Below, in pieces: positions 18,710 to 28,155 of a stretch of DNA of 64,000 nt; positions within the stretch are counted from its first letter, which is position 1; each line of letters begins with the position of its first letter. The DNA lies in the NCBI RefSeq assembly GCF_000341005.1, contig NZ_ANBD01000046.1, forward strand, positions 15,916 through 79,915, read 5' to 3'. Below the pieces are notes generated by a model. That model worked only from the letters and a program-made list of their open reading frames with translations. It was not told where the DNA came from and did no database searches. The DNA comes from Nocardiopsis alkaliphila YIM 80379 (GTDB lineage: Bacteria > Actinomycetota > Actinomycetes > Streptosporangiales > Streptosporangiaceae). A program made the position numbers and the translations under genes.

Positions 18710-19588
18710 ATGACCGACTCCACCACGCGGCCGTCCGCCGGCGACGAGCCCCTCATCGTTCGCACTCCGGACGAATTGCGCCGGGCCCTGGAGGGTCGAG
18801 CCGACGTGGGCCTGGTCCCCACCATGGGCGCCCTGCACGGCGGCCACCGAACCCTCATGCGTCTGGCGCGTGAGAAGGCCGAGACCGTGGTGGTCAGCGT
18901 CTTCGTCAATCCTCTCCAATTCGGTCCGAACGAGGACCTGGACCGCTACCCGCGCGACCTGCCCGCCGACGTCCAGGTGTGCGCCGAGGAAGGCGTCGAC
19001 GTGGTCTTCGCCCCCGAAGTGGAGACGATGTACCCCACCGAGCAGATGATCACCGTCGACGCCGGACCCATGGGCGAACGCCTGGAGGGAGCCTCCCGCC
19101 CCGGGCACTTCACCGGTGTCCTCACCGTGGTCACCAAACTCTTCCAATTGGTCCGCCCCGACCTCGCCGTCTTCGGAGAAAAGGACGCCCAACAGATCGC
19201 CCTGGTCCGACGCATGGTCCTCGACCTGAACCTGCCGGTGCGGATCGTCGGAGCGCCCACTCTGCGCGACGCGGACGGTCTGGCCTCCTCCAGCCGCAAC
19301 ATCTATCTCGACCAGGCCCAGCGTGGCAGCGCCCTGGCGCTCTCCCGGGCCCTGCGGGCCGGGGCCGACGCCGCCGATGACGGGGCCGACGCCGTCCGAG
19401 AAGCCGCCCGGGGCGTCCTCGACGAGGCGGCCGAGGCCACCCCGCCGGTCGAACTCGACTACCTCGCCCTGGTGGACCCGGCCACCTTCGAGGAAGCCTC
19501 CCCCCACCACCGGGGTGCGGCCGTGTTGGCCGTCGCCGCCCGTGTGGGCGCCACCCGACTCATCGACAACGTGTCGGTGACCCTCTAG
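18710..19588 (+). CDS. panC: Pantothenate synthetase (pantoate-beta-alanine ligase)
   Basis: Joins pantoate and beta-alanine using ATP in the cytosol. It has 292 residues and belongs to the class-I-aminoacyl-synthetase-like nucleotidyltransferases. The HIGH-like GALHGGH is in [29 protein letters not shown] follows, then [16 protein letters not shown], and the KMSKS-like loop is ASSSRN. Its TAG shares one base with a possible GTG of the following gene. No panD is found nearby. Confidence 0.95.
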   Translation: MTDSTTRPSAGDEPLIVRTPDELRRALEGRADVGLVPTMGALHGGHRTLMRLAREKAETVVVSVFVNPLQFGPNEDLDRYPRDLPADVQVCAEEGVDVVFAPEVETMYPTEQMITVDAGPMGERLEGASRPGHFTGVLTVVTKLFQLVRPDLAVFGEKDAQQIALVRRMVLDLNLPVRIVGAPTLRDADGLASSSRNIYLDQAQRGSALALSRALRAGADAADDGADAVREAARGVLDEAAEATPPVELDYLALVDPATFEEASPHHRGAAVLAVAARVGATRLIDNVSVTL

Positions 19589-19635
19589 TGCCCGCACCCG
19601 GACCACACCTTCGGCAACGCGCGAAAGAGATCCAG

Positions 19636-22227
19636 ATGAACGCCGGCCGACAGACCCGACTCACGGCTCCCGAGCCCGGATGGACCGTCCACGCCGACGT
19701 CGTGGTCGTCGGTTCGGGTATCGCGGGCCTGAGCGCCGCGCTGCGTTACGTCCAGCGCACCGACGCGGGACGGGTCGTGCTGGTCACCAAGGACCGCCTG
19801 TCCACCGGCTCCACCGCCTACGCCCAAGGCGGCATCGCCGCGGCCATGGCCCCCGAGGACGGGCCCGTCGCCCACATGGTCGACACCCATCTGGCCGGAG
19901 CCGGCCTGTGCGACCCCCACGCGGTCAACGTGCTGGCCACCGATGGTCCCGACGCGCTGCGTTGGCTCATCGACCTGGGCGCCGAGTTCGACCGGGACGA
20001 CGACGGCGGACTCTCCCTCACCCGCGAGGGTGGGCACCGCACCGACAGGGTCGCCCACGCCGGTGGGGACGCCACCGGAGCCGAGATCCAACGGGCCCTC
20101 GTGCACGCGGTCCGAGCCCAGGAGCGCATCGAGGTCATCGAGCACGCACTGGCCCTGGACGCGCTCCGCGACCCGGACACCGGTCGGGTCCGCGGGATCA
20201 CCCTGCACGTCATGGGCGAAGGTGAACGCGATGGGGTGGGCGCCGTCCTGGCTTCCGCCGTCGTCCTGGCCACCGGTGGCATGGGACAGGTGTTCGCGGC
20301 CACCACCAACCCACCGGTGTCCACCGGAGACGGTCTGGCCCTGGCGGCCCGGGCCGGAGCCCGCCTGCGCGACCTGGAATTCATCCAGTTCCACCCCACC
20401 GTCCTGTGGCTCGGGCCGAACGCGCGTGGCCGCCAGCCCCTCGTCTCGGAGGCCCTGCGCGGCGAGGGTGCCTACCTCGTCGACGCCCAGGGCCATCGGA
20501 TCATGGAGGGGGTGCACGAACTCGCCGACCTCGCCCCCCGTGACGTGGTCGCCCGCACCATCGCCCGGGTCATGGCCGAACAGGGCACCGACCACGTGTA
20601 CCTGGAGACCCGTCACTTCGGTCAGGACCTCTGGGAACGGCGCTTCCCCACCATCCTGGCCTCCTGTCGGGCCCACGGCATCGACCCCCTGGACCGACCC
20701 ATCCCCGTCGCGCCCGCGGCCCACTACGCCTCCGGTGGGGTAGAGGTCGACATCGACGGCCGTACCGGCGTCCCCGGGCTGTGGGCCGTGGGCGAGGTCG
20801 CTCGCACCGGTGTACACGGGGCCAACCGCCTGGCCTCCAATTCCCTGCTGGAAGGCCTGGTCTACGCGGATCGGATCGCCGCCCGCCTGGCGGACGAACC
20901 CGGGCCCGCCCCGACCACCGGCGTGACGATCGGCTCCTCGCTCCCACTCGCCGACCCCGCCATCGGATCCCGGATCCGCGCCCTGATGTCCCGGCACGCC
21001 GGAGTCCTGCGCACCGGGGAAGGGCTGCGCACCCTAGTCGACGAACTGGAGGCGCAGAGCACCGAGCTCGGCGACACGCCCCCCGACACCGCGGCCTGGG
21101 AAACCACCAACCTGCTCACCGTGGCCCGGCTCGTGGCCGCCGCCGCCCGTCACCGCACCGAGAGCCGCGGGTCCCACCAGCGCGCGGACGCTCCTCGGCC
21201 TCGACCCGAACTACGTCTGCGGCCCGTGATCGTCCAACTGGAAGGGAACACCATCGTGACCACCGACGACCGGCGTCAGCCCTCGCTTCCGCCCGCCCTC
21301 GAAGCCGAACTCGACACCATCACCCTGCCTCTGGCCGAACCGGACCCGGCACCCGAGGCACGCGCCGAGTTCACCCTGCCCTGGAGGGCTCCGCACCAGT
21401 CCCACGTGGACACCGTACTGCGTGCCCTGGCCGAGGACCTCACCGCCGGCCCCCGCATCGACGTCACGACCGTGGCGACCATCCCCGCCGACCAGGTCCG
21501 CACCGCCCACGTGGTGGCACGCGCCGACGGTGTCGTCAGCGGACTACCCCTGGCGGAACTGGTGTTCTGGCTGGTCACCGAGGGGGCACTGGAGGTGGTC
21601 AGGACGGCTCGGGACGGTGAGGCACTCAAGCGCGGCGACGTGCTCATGAAGGTGACCGCCCGGACCCGTGACCTGCTCACCGCGGAACGCACCGCCCTCA
21701 ACCTGCTCACCCACATGTCCGGGATCGCCACCGCCACCCGAACCTGGGTGGACGCGGTGGCCGGGACCGATGCCCGTATTCGGGACAGCCGAAAGACCAC
21801 TCCGGGCCTGCGCGCCTTGGACAAGTACGCGGTGCGTTGCGGGGGTGGGGTCAACCACCGTTACTGCCTCAGCGACGCCGGTCTGATCAAGGACAACCAC
21901 GTTCTTGCGGCCGGCGGAGTGGGCGAGGCGGTCCGTGCCATCCGCGAGCGCTTCCCCGATCTTCCGCTGGAGGTCGAGGTGGATCGGATCGACCAGATCG
22001 AGGATGCCCTGGCAGCGGGGGCCGAGGAGATCCTGCTCGACAACTTCTCCGTGGCGCGACTGACCGAGGCGGTCGCCCTGGTCGACGGCCGTGCCCGCCT
22101 GGAGGCCAGTGGTGGCCTCACCCTCGACGTGGCCGCCGACGTGGCCGCGACGGGGGTCGACTACCTGGCGGTCGGTGCCCTGACCCACTCCAGCCCGGCC
22201 CTGGATATCGCACTCGACCTGGCCTGA
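19636..22227 (+). CDS. nadB-nadC: L-aspartate oxidase fused to nicotinate-nucleotide pyrophosphorylase (NadB-NadC)
   Basis: One uninterrupted 863-residue frame encodes two NAD-synthesis enzymes. Residues 1 to about 540 are a full NadB flavoprotein: GSGIAG FAD motif at 26-31, TGGMGQVF, the HPT..LWLG region, and GVHGANRLASNSLLEGLVYADRIA. After a 60-residue Pro/Glu-rich linker, a full NadC follows (HVDTVLRALAEDL, IRDSRKTTPGLRALDKYAV, GVNHR, LIKDNH, VDYLAVGALTHS). NadB and NadC are normally separate adjacent genes. A GTG at 21256 with GAAGGGA eight bases upstream could still start NadC alone. The ATG at 19636 is preferred over GTG 19588. nadA is not in the window. Confidence 0.9.
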   Translation: MNAGRQTRLTAPEPGWTVHADVVVVGSGIAGLSAALRYVQRTDAGRVVLVTKDRLSTGSTAYAQGGIAAAMAPEDGPVAHMVDTHLAGAGLCDPHAVNVLATDGPDALRWLIDLGAEFDRDDDGGLSLTREGGHRTDRVAHAGGDATGAEIQRALVHAVRAQERIEVIEHALALDALRDPDTGRVRGITLHVMGEGERDGVGAVLASAVVLATGGMGQVFAATTNPPVSTGDGLALAARAGARLRDLEFIQFHPTVLWLGPNARGRQPLVSEALRGEGAYLVDAQGHRIMEGVHELADLAPRDVVARTIARVMAEQGTDHVYLETRHFGQDLWERRFPTILASCRAHGIDPLDRPIPVAPAAHYASGGVEVDIDGRTGVPGLWAVGEVARTGVHGANRLASNSLLEGLVYADRIAARLADEPGPAPTTGVTIGSSLPLADPAIGSRIRALMSRHAGVLRTGEGLRTLVDELEAQSTELGDTPPDTAAWETTNLLTVARLVAAAARHRTESRGSHQRADAPRPRPELRLRPVIVQLEGNTIVTTDDRRQPSLPPALEAELDTITLPLAEPDPAPEARAEFTLPWRAPHQSHVDTVLRALAEDLTAGPRIDVTTVATIPADQVRTAHVVARADGVVSGLPLAELVFWLVTEGALEVVRTARDGEALKRGDVLMKVTARTRDLLTAERTALNLLTHMSGIATATRTWVDAVAGTDARIRDSRKTTPGLRALDKYAVRCGGGVNHRYCLSDAGLIKDNHVLAAGGVGEAVRAIRERFPDLPLEVEVDRIDQIEDALAAGAEEILLDNFSVARLTEAVALVDGRARLEASGGLTLDVAADVAATGVDYLAVGALTHSSPALDIALDLA

Positions 22228-22291
22228 ATCGCCCGCGTGGTGGAAGATTCCTTGGGTACCCACCGCTTCGACCATGGATGAGGCCCTCAGA

Positions 22292-23074
22292 ATGCTGCTC
22301 GCGATCGACGTCGGTAACTCCGAAACGGTGCTCGGGCTTTTCGACTCCGGTGATCTCCTCGAACAATGGAGGGTGGGGACCGACACCAGACGTACCGCCG
22401 ACGAGTGGGCGGTGGTGCTGCGCGGCCTCATCGACGGGAGCTCCCTCGGTGACCTCGGCGAGGTCGACGGCATCGCCATGTGCTGCTCGGTGCCCTCCGT
22501 CCAACACGAGATGCGGGACATGTTCCGTCGCCACTTCGGGGACCTGCCCGCGGTGATCGTCGAACCGGGGGTGAAGACGGGTGTGCCGATCCGGATGGAC
22601 AACCCCAAGGAGGTGGGCAGCGACCGGATCATCAACGCGCTGGCCGCCAGCCACATCTACGGTGGCCCCAGCGTGGTGGTGGACTTCGGGACCGCGACCA
22701 CCTTCGACGCGGTGAGCGCCAAGGGCGAGTACGTGGGGGGCGCCATCGCCCCGGGCATCGACATCTCCGTGGACGCGCTGTCCCGACGCGGCGCCCAGTT
22801 GCACATGGTGGAGATCGTCAAACCGCGCGCGGCCATCGCCAAGAACACCACCGAGGCGCTGCGTTCGGGGATCGTCTTCGGGTTCGCGGGCCAGGTCGAC
22901 GGGATCGTGGACCGGATGGTCGCCGAACTCACCGACAATCCCGACGAGGTCACGGTGGTGGCCACCGGTGGCCTGGCCACGACGGTGATCGATGAGTGCG
23001 AGACGGTCGACGTGCACGAACCCTGGCTCACCCTGACCGGTCTGCGTCTGGTCTTCGAACGCAACGTCGGCTGA
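22292..23074 (+). CDS. coaX: Type III pantothenate kinase
   Basis: Phosphorylates pantothenate, the first committed step to coenzyme A. It has 260 residues of the ASKHA fold, with N-terminal MLLAIDVGNSETVLG carrying the conserved DVGN phosphate loop, then GSDRIINALAA and the ATP-binding VVDFGTATTFDAV. The ATG at 22292 is preferred because GATGAGG lies seven bases upstream and family members start MLL(A/T)IDVGN; an in-frame ATG at 22274 lacks a ribosome-binding site. With panC it covers two pantothenate steps. Confidence 0.95.
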   Translation: MLLAIDVGNSETVLGLFDSGDLLEQWRVGTDTRRTADEWAVVLRGLIDGSSLGDLGEVDGIAMCCSVPSVQHEMRDMFRRHFGDLPAVIVEPGVKTGVPIRMDNPKEVGSDRIINALAASHIYGGPSVVVDFGTATTFDAVSAKGEYVGGAIAPGIDISVDALSRRGAQLHMVEIVKPRAAIAKNTTEALRSGIVFGFAGQVDGIVDRMVAELTDNPDEVTVVATGGLATTVIDECETVDVHEPWLTLTGLRLVFERNVG

Positions 23075-23078
23075 GTCC

Positions 23079-23104
23079 ACCGGTGGGCACCTGTGCCCAC
23101 CGGT
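23079..23104 (+). terminator. Terminator after coaX
   Basis: A perfect 12-bp stem (ACCGGTGGGCAC with GTGCCCACCGGT) with a two-base apex lies five bases after the coaX stop. It also lies at the end of the converging vapC remnant. Confidence 0.7.
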
Positions 23105-23344
23105 TCGGCTTTGATCGTGCCGCTGAACGCGCAGCCGTGGGTAGACCTCGGCGAGGTGGTCGAAATCGCGGTCGCAGTGCACCAGTACCGAGTCGGTCCG
23201 CAAGGCCACCGCCGCGATGGGTTCCGTCGTGGCCGGCGGAGCGTCCGCCAGGATGAGCTCACGGATGAACTCGTGGGTCTTCGACCCGGCCTGACACAGA
23301 TATTCGACCCAGGTGGAACCGTCGATGAGGTAGATCTTCCTCAT
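23105..23344 (-). pseudogene. VapC-type PIN toxin with internal deletion
   Basis: The reading frame starts [16 protein letters not shown] (first catalytic Asp at residue 8) and reaches ATTEP (Glu41). It then passes directly into IAAVALRTDSVLVHCDRDFDHLAEV, the last part of a VapC PIN domain. About 50-60 residues of the middle, including the third conserved Asp before IAAVA, are missing. No stop follows in frame, and the frame runs on antisense through coaX. The ATG overlaps the vapB stop by four bases, as in intact VapBC operons. The toxin is probably inactive. Confidence 0.75.
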
Positions 23345-23556
23345 TCTTCGATCTCCTCGAACCCTGATCGGCGCATCTGGTCGAGGTCGCCCTCCCAGCC
23401 CATGCCCTCCAGCCCGAGAAGGAAGTCCTTCGTGAGAGGAGAACCCACGGCACGGCGTAGTGCGATATCGATGGCTTCTCTCTTGGTGCGTACTTGGAAG
23501 TGCTCCATGGCGTGGGCGATCAGTTCGTCATCGATGTCAACATCGGTGCGACCCAT
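23341..23556 (-). CDS. VapB-type antitoxin
   Basis: A 71-residue antitoxin of the VapB family. It begins [20 protein letters not shown] and continues [16 protein letters not shown], the ribbon-helix-helix DNA-binding part. The toxin-binding tail ends in FEEIEE. It appears intact while its partner toxin gene is internally deleted, so it may be a leftover. Antitoxins of this type repress their own operon. Confidence 0.82.
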   Translation of the reverse strand: MGRTDVDIDDELIAHAMEHFQVRTKREAIDIALRRAVGSPLTKDFLLGLEGMGWEGDLDQMRRSGFEEIEE

Positions 23557-23696
23557 ACACCTGGGCTCCACATTGGCCGGTCGGGCGCAGGAGGTTTTCG
23601 AGCAAGGGTGTGACCGAAGCGCGACCGGGGCGGAATCGGGCCGTCTGCTCGGGGTGCGACGCTGAAGGTGCAAGCCCCTCCCGACGAAGGACCTCC

Positions 23697-25436
23697 ATGG
23701 CATTCCCCGGTGCCTTCGACCCCGATGCCTTCAACCGCGATGTCGTCGGTCATGCCGCCCCCCGCCCCTTCGAAGACACCTCGGCCACGGCCCCCTTCGC
23801 GTGGATGGGGTTCCTACTCAGCGCCTCCGGTCTTTTTCTGATGGTGGTAGGCCTGATTCGAGGGACACACGTTTTCGTCTCGCTCGTGCCGCTGTGCGCC
23901 TTCGCGTCCCTGCTCTTGCTCTGCGCGAAGGGTCGAGGCCGGGTGTTGATTCGGGTGGTGGCGATGTTCACGGTCATGTTCGCCCTGCTCCGGGTGGGGA
24001 ACGGGACCGAACATTTCCTGCTCCCCGCATCCAGCGACTTCGGCCCGCACCTGGAACGAGCCGGCGCCTGGCTCCTGTTGGCCGGCGGAGCCGCCCTCGT
24101 CCTGACCGGCTCACCGGCGCGTGCGGGACGCGGGCTTCGGTGGGTGTCCGTTCCGATGCTGCTGGTGGTGGGACTGCCGGTGGCCGTGGTGCCACTGATG
24201 TTCGTGCCGAACATCGAACACACGGTCGCGAACGAGGCACCGCCGGTGTGGGACGGACGGCCCGCGACGACGCTGAGCGAACACGTGTGGTCCTGGAGCC
24301 CGGCGAGAGGCGGACGGATCGTGTCCGTGGTGCCCACCCCGAGCGTCGGGTTGGTACTGCTCACCGACGGGGCCGTCGGGCTGGATCCCCTCACCGGGCA
24401 GGAGGTGTGGAGCTACCGGAATCCGGCGATGCGCGCGGATGACCACGGTTACACGTCCTCCTGGGTCGACCCGTCAGGGGAACGTGTGCACTTGGCCTTC
24501 GGCCTGGACCGACGCCATGACGGCCGGGTCGTGTTGGACACGGCCACCGGGGAGGCGGTCCAGGTGGAGTACTTCCGAGTGTGGAAACGGGCCTTCGAAG
24601 AGGACCCGAAGCACCGGGTGCGTACGGACACCGGCAGCCTTCGCCCTGGAGACGGTGAGGTGCGCCACGACAGTCGGGACGCGGAACACGCTTGGGAGTA
24701 CTCGGTGGAGGAGCGCTGCCACCCCGGCCGAGGGGACCGTTGGCCCGATCACGCCGAGCCGGTGGGGGAGACGGTTGTGGTGACGCTGGTCTGCGGCTAT
24801 GAAGGGGGACCTCCCAGGGACCTGGATCGAGTGGACCTCGACGGCCGGATCGTGGCGTTGGACCTGGGTACCGGGCGGGAAATATGGCGGGTGCGAACGG
24901 CCCACGTGCAATCGGATGAGGAGCACGGCCTTCTCGGCCCGAGGGACGTGCGGGTCTCGGCGGACGGGAGCGCCGTCTACACACCGGAAGGCGACGTGGT
25001 GGTCGCCTTGGCCACGGGCGAGGTCCTGCACGATGATTCCGAGCCCTTTTGGGGGGAGGACGGGTTCGCGGGCGTGAGCGCGGACTCGTTCACCGTGAAG
25101 GTTCGTGAGGGGGACTCCGTTCGATTCGTGGAACGGGATTGGTCCGGCGAGGAACCGCGCGCCACCGGTGCAGGGGAGATCGACGAGGATCGACCGGCCT
25201 CGGGTGCCCTCGTCCTGGATCGGGCCGTGGTCCGGATACTCTCCGGCGGGCCCGGCTGGGAGTTGGTGGTCCACCCCTGGGGCGACTCCGCCGCGAGGTT
25301 GATCCCCATGGTGGGGGAGCCCTTCGCGAGTAGTCGGACGAGTGGGACGGAAGCGCGCTTGGTCCCCGTCCACGGGACCGTGTTCGTCCACATCGATGAC
25401 GAGGGTCAGAGCCGGTTCGTACTGGGATTGCGTTGA
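23697..25436 (+). CDS. Membrane protein with extracytoplasmic PQQ-like beta-propeller
   Basis: A 579-residue protein. Four or five transmembrane segments span residues about 36-170. A large domain follows with repeated propeller-blade sequences such as [30 protein letters not shown] and [16 protein letters not shown]. Blades of this type form PQQ-like beta-propellers but usually do not bind the cofactor. The ATG at 23697 has GAAGGA seven bases upstream. It lies with the VapBC remnant between coaX and lysS, which are close neighbours in related genomes, so it may be a lineage insertion. Function is unknown. Confidence 0.75.
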   Translation: MAFPGAFDPDAFNRDVVGHAAPRPFEDTSATAPFAWMGFLLSASGLFLMVVGLIRGTHVFVSLVPLCAFASLLLLCAKGRGRVLIRVVAMFTVMFALLRVGNGTEHFLLPASSDFGPHLERAGAWLLLAGGAALVLTGSPARAGRGLRWVSVPMLLVVGLPVAVVPLMFVPNIEHTVANEAPPVWDGRPATTLSEHVWSWSPARGGRIVSVVPTPSVGLVLLTDGAVGLDPLTGQEVWSYRNPAMRADDHGYTSSWVDPSGERVHLAFGLDRRHDGRVVLDTATGEAVQVEYFRVWKRAFEEDPKHRVRTDTGSLRPGDGEVRHDSRDAEHAWEYSVEERCHPGRGDRWPDHAEPVGETVVVTLVCGYEGGPPRDLDRVDLDGRIVALDLGTGREIWRVRTAHVQSDEEHGLLGPRDVRVSADGSAVYTPEGDVVVALATGEVLHDDSEPFWGEDGFAGVSADSFTVKVREGDSVRFVERDWSGEEPRATGAGEIDEDRPASGALVLDRAVVRILSGGPGWELVVHPWGDSAARLIPMVGEPFASSRTSGTEARLVPVHGTVFVHIDDEGQSRFVLGLR

Positions 25437-25509
25437 ACCTCCCACCTTGTCCGCATCCGTGCGCGGAGGCCGGTCGGTGAGGGTGTCCGACGCCGGTAGG
25501 ATCGGGGCC

Positions 25510-27012
25510 GTGAATGACGCGCACGACGACACCTACGACGACCTGCCCGAACAGATGCGGGTCCGGCGGCAGAAGCTGGACCGTCTCCGTGAAGAGGGCA
25601 TCGACCCCTTCCCCGTGAACTTTCCGCGGACCACGTCGATCGGTCCTGTGCGCGACAAACACCAGGGACTGGAGCCCGACACCCACACCGGAGACGAGGT
25701 CGGCGTCGCCGGTCGCGTCATGCTCTACCGCACCGGTGGCAAGCTGTGCTTCGCCACGTTGCGCGACGAGACCGGGGACATGCAGATCATGTTGTCCCTG
25801 GACCAGGTCGGCAAGGAGAGCCTGGACGCCTGGAAGGCCGACGTCGACCTCGGTGACCACGTGGGTGTGGAGGGCCAGGTCATCACCTCCCGTCGTGGTG
25901 AACTGTCCATCCTGGTGAGCTCCTGGACGCTGACGGCCAAGTGCCTGCGCCCGCTCCCGGAGAAGCACAAGGGCCTCACCGACCCCGAGGCCCGAGTGCG
26001 TCAGCGCTACGTGGACCTCATCGTCAACCCCGAATCGCAGCAGATGGTGCGCCGTCGTTCGGCCGCCATCCGGGCGATCCGAGAAGGGCTGAGCTCCCGC
26101 GACTTCATCGAGGTCGAGACCCCGATGCTGATGCGGGTGCACGGTGGTGCCACGGCACGGCCGTTCACCACCCACATCAACGCCTACGACATGGACCTCT
26201 ACCTGCGCATCGCCCCGGAACTGTCGCTCAAGCGACTGGTCGTGGGCGGTCTGGAGAAGGTCTTCGAGATCAACCGGAACTTCCGGAACGAGGGCGCGGA
26301 CTCCACGCACAACCCCGAGTTCACGATGCTGGAGTTCTACCAGGCGTACGCGGACTACGACGTGATGGCCGACCTCACGCGCGACCTGATCCAGGAAGCG
26401 GCTCGCGCGGTGTTCGGCTCCACCACGATCGAGCGTGACGGTCAGACCTTCGACCTGGGTGGGGAGTGGCCGCGCGTCACCCTCTACGGTCTGGTCTCCG
26501 AGGCCCTGGGCAGCCAGATCACCTCGCGTACCCCGCTCGATGAGGTCCGTCGGGCCGCCGAGGCCAAGGGCGTGGAGTTCGACCACGCCTGGGGCCAGGG
26601 CAAGCTCGTGGAGCACGTCTTCGAGGAGCTGGTGGAGCACACCCTCATCCAGCCCACGTTCGTGTGCGACTTCCCGGTCGAGACCAGCCCGCTGACCCGC
26701 CAACACCGTGAGGACCCCCTGCTCACCGAGAAGTGGGACCTGATCGGCTTCGGGATGGAGCTCGGTACGGGTTACTCGGAGTTGGTCGACCCGGTCGAAC
26801 AGCGCCGCCGCCTCACAGAGCAGTCCTTGATGGCGGCCGAGGGTGACCTGGAGGCCATGCAACTGGACGAGGACTTCTTGAGGGCCCTGGAGTACGGCAT
26901 GCCTCCGACCGGTGGGGTGGGGGTCGGTATCGACCGTCTACTCATGGCGTTCACAGGGAAGAACATTCGGGAAACCGTCCTTTTCCCGATCGTGAAGCCG
27001 TCCGGGGAGTAG
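25510..27012 (+). CDS. lysS: Lysyl-tRNA synthetase (class II)
   Basis: Charges tRNA-Lys. It has 500 residues: an N-terminal OB-fold anticodon-binding domain (about 60-165, with [21 protein letters not shown]) and a class II catalytic domain with motif 1 (FIEVETPML), motif 2 ([21 protein letters not shown]) and motif 3 (GVGIDRLLM). It starts at GTG 25510 with no Shine-Dalgarno; TAGGAT at 25497-25502 is placed for a leaderless transcript. A strong terminator follows. Confidence 0.96.
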   Translation: MNDAHDDTYDDLPEQMRVRRQKLDRLREEGIDPFPVNFPRTTSIGPVRDKHQGLEPDTHTGDEVGVAGRVMLYRTGGKLCFATLRDETGDMQIMLSLDQVGKESLDAWKADVDLGDHVGVEGQVITSRRGELSILVSSWTLTAKCLRPLPEKHKGLTDPEARVRQRYVDLIVNPESQQMVRRRSAAIRAIREGLSSRDFIEVETPMLMRVHGGATARPFTTHINAYDMDLYLRIAPELSLKRLVVGGLEKVFEINRNFRNEGADSTHNPEFTMLEFYQAYADYDVMADLTRDLIQEAARAVFGSTTIERDGQTFDLGGEWPRVTLYGLVSEALGSQITSRTPLDEVRRAAEAKGVEFDHAWGQGKLVEHVFEELVEHTLIQPTFVCDFPVETSPLTRQHREDPLLTEKWDLIGFGMELGTGYSELVDPVEQRRRLTEQSLMAAEGDLEAMQLDEDFLRALEYGMPPTGGVGVGIDRLLMAFTGKNIRETVLFPIVKPSGE

Positions 27013-27090
27013 CTGGAAACCGATTGACTCCGCCTTTGGGCTGAATAGGCGCACAGGGAATCCAGATACGGGATGACCGAAAGATGAGGC

Positions 27091-27123
27091 GAGGGCCGTC
27101 GCGGCACGAACGCGACGGCCCTC
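27091..27123 (+). terminator. Terminator after lysS
   Basis: A perfect 13-bp stem (GAGGGCCGTCGCG with CGCGACGGCCCTC) with a seven-base loop, followed by CTTTGTCTCTC. Confidence 0.85.
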
Positions 27124-27718
27124 CTTTGTCTCTCGTCACCTGCGATGATGTGGACTCCATCACGCACCTTCGCTTGCCATTCGGTCATACGGAACAAACT
27201 TCCGAGTAGCTCGGGGTGGCCTTGGGGACAGAGTGGAGTTTTTCCATCGCGGTTCGAGTTGCTTCGGTGATGTGTTGAGGAAGATGGTTTACGCAGGTCA
27301 AAGCAGGGAGGCTATTTGTCCTTCCATTGCTTTGTTCCGCTGGGCTCTTGGATTGTCACTCTTTGTGATTTATCGGGTCTTGACGGTGTCATCGGAGCCG
27401 CCTAGCGTGCTGAGAGCGGACTTCGGTCCGCATGTTTGCCGAAGTGGATCGAGAACGACGGTGAGCAAGGGGTGCGGGTCGGAGAACGGCTCGCGTCCAT
27501 CAGCACACGCGCTCTGGTGTGATCTGTCCGTCCCAGATCACGACGTCCCGGGTGCCGTGTGTCTCGTGCTCCCCACCACCTCCGACTCCTGTGCCAGAGG
27601 GGTTCGTGGAGGCCGGTCGGGGATGACGCGGGGCTCATCCCGCGCCGACAGCCGGTCGAGCGTGCCCTTCGGTGGATCGAGTCGATGTTCCGCACTCACA
27701 TGGATGAGGGAGGACGGA
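27124..27718. other. Long AT-richer intergenic region and leader upstream of the LuxR-type gene
   Basis: Nearly 600 bases without a supported gene, clearly AT-richer between about 27180 and 27420 than the surrounding genes. It contains a good promoter at 27380-27408. After that come a short CGGAC-ttcg-GTCCG hairpin at the predicted 5' end and further GC-rich stems near 27610-27660. The leader would be about 300 bases long. Open frames through it are not protein-like. Confidence 0.5.
27380..27408 (+). promoter_or_regulatory. Candidate housekeeping-sigma promoter for the LuxR-type gene
   Basis: A TTGACG -35 element and a TAGCGT -10 element are separated by exactly 17 bases. It is the best consensus promoter seen in the window, inside an AT-rich stretch. 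Confidence 0.6.
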
Positions 27719-28033
27719 GTGGAACAGGCCACACTCGTACGACGCGCTGTTGAGGACCAGGGGCTCACACGAGCGCCCAGGGAGAACGTGGTCCCCCTAC
27801 AGACCCGACGGGAGCACACGCCCAGCGGGGTCTACACCCCGGTCGATCTGGGGCATGAGGATCTGGAGTTGCTCGCCGAGATCGCCACCGGCGTCACCAC
27901 CGAGGTGGCTGCGCGGCACCTCGAACTCAGCGCCCGGACCCTACGTCGTCGCATTCGCAACATCTGCGACGTACTCGGCGTGAACACGCCCATCGAAGCG
28001 GTGGTGTGGGCCGCCAGGCGCCAGCTCATCTGA
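27719..28033 (+). CDS. LuxR-type helix-turn-helix regulator
   Basis: A 104-residue protein, mostly one C-terminal LuxR/GerE-like helix-turn-helix: LELLAEIATGVTTEVAARHLELSARTLRRRIRNICDVLGVNTPIEAVVWAARR. No receiver or sensor domain is present. The GTG at 27719 has GGGAGG five bases upstream; an in-frame ATG at 27704 is possible. It is preceded by a long leader. Small regulators of this sort are found near lysS and lsr2 in related actinomycetes. Target genes are unknown. Confidence 0.82.
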   Translation: MEQATLVRRAVEDQGLTRAPRENVVPLQTRREHTPSGVYTPVDLGHEDLELLAEIATGVTTEVAARHLELSARTLRRRIRNICDVLGVNTPIEAVVWAARRQLI

Positions 28034-28155
28034 GCTGAACCCACCCGGGGGACCGGGTGAGATCACGGGCATACCGGCCCAGCGCGGCACGTGCCCCGGC
28101 CACCGGACGCAGAGCGTTCCGGGTCGAGGCCGGGAAGGCGTAGTCTGGTCCGGCT

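Noticed and set aside
22118-23104. Very long reverse-strand extension of the vapC frame across coaX
   Set aside because: It is antisense to a well-supported coaX gene, has His/Asp/Gly-rich shadow composition and exists only because GC-rich antisense frames lack stops.
27233-27718. N-terminal extension of the LuxR-type regulator
   Set aside because: The extension is AT-rich, overlaps the best promoter in the window and has no domain; GTG 27719 has a ribosome-binding site.
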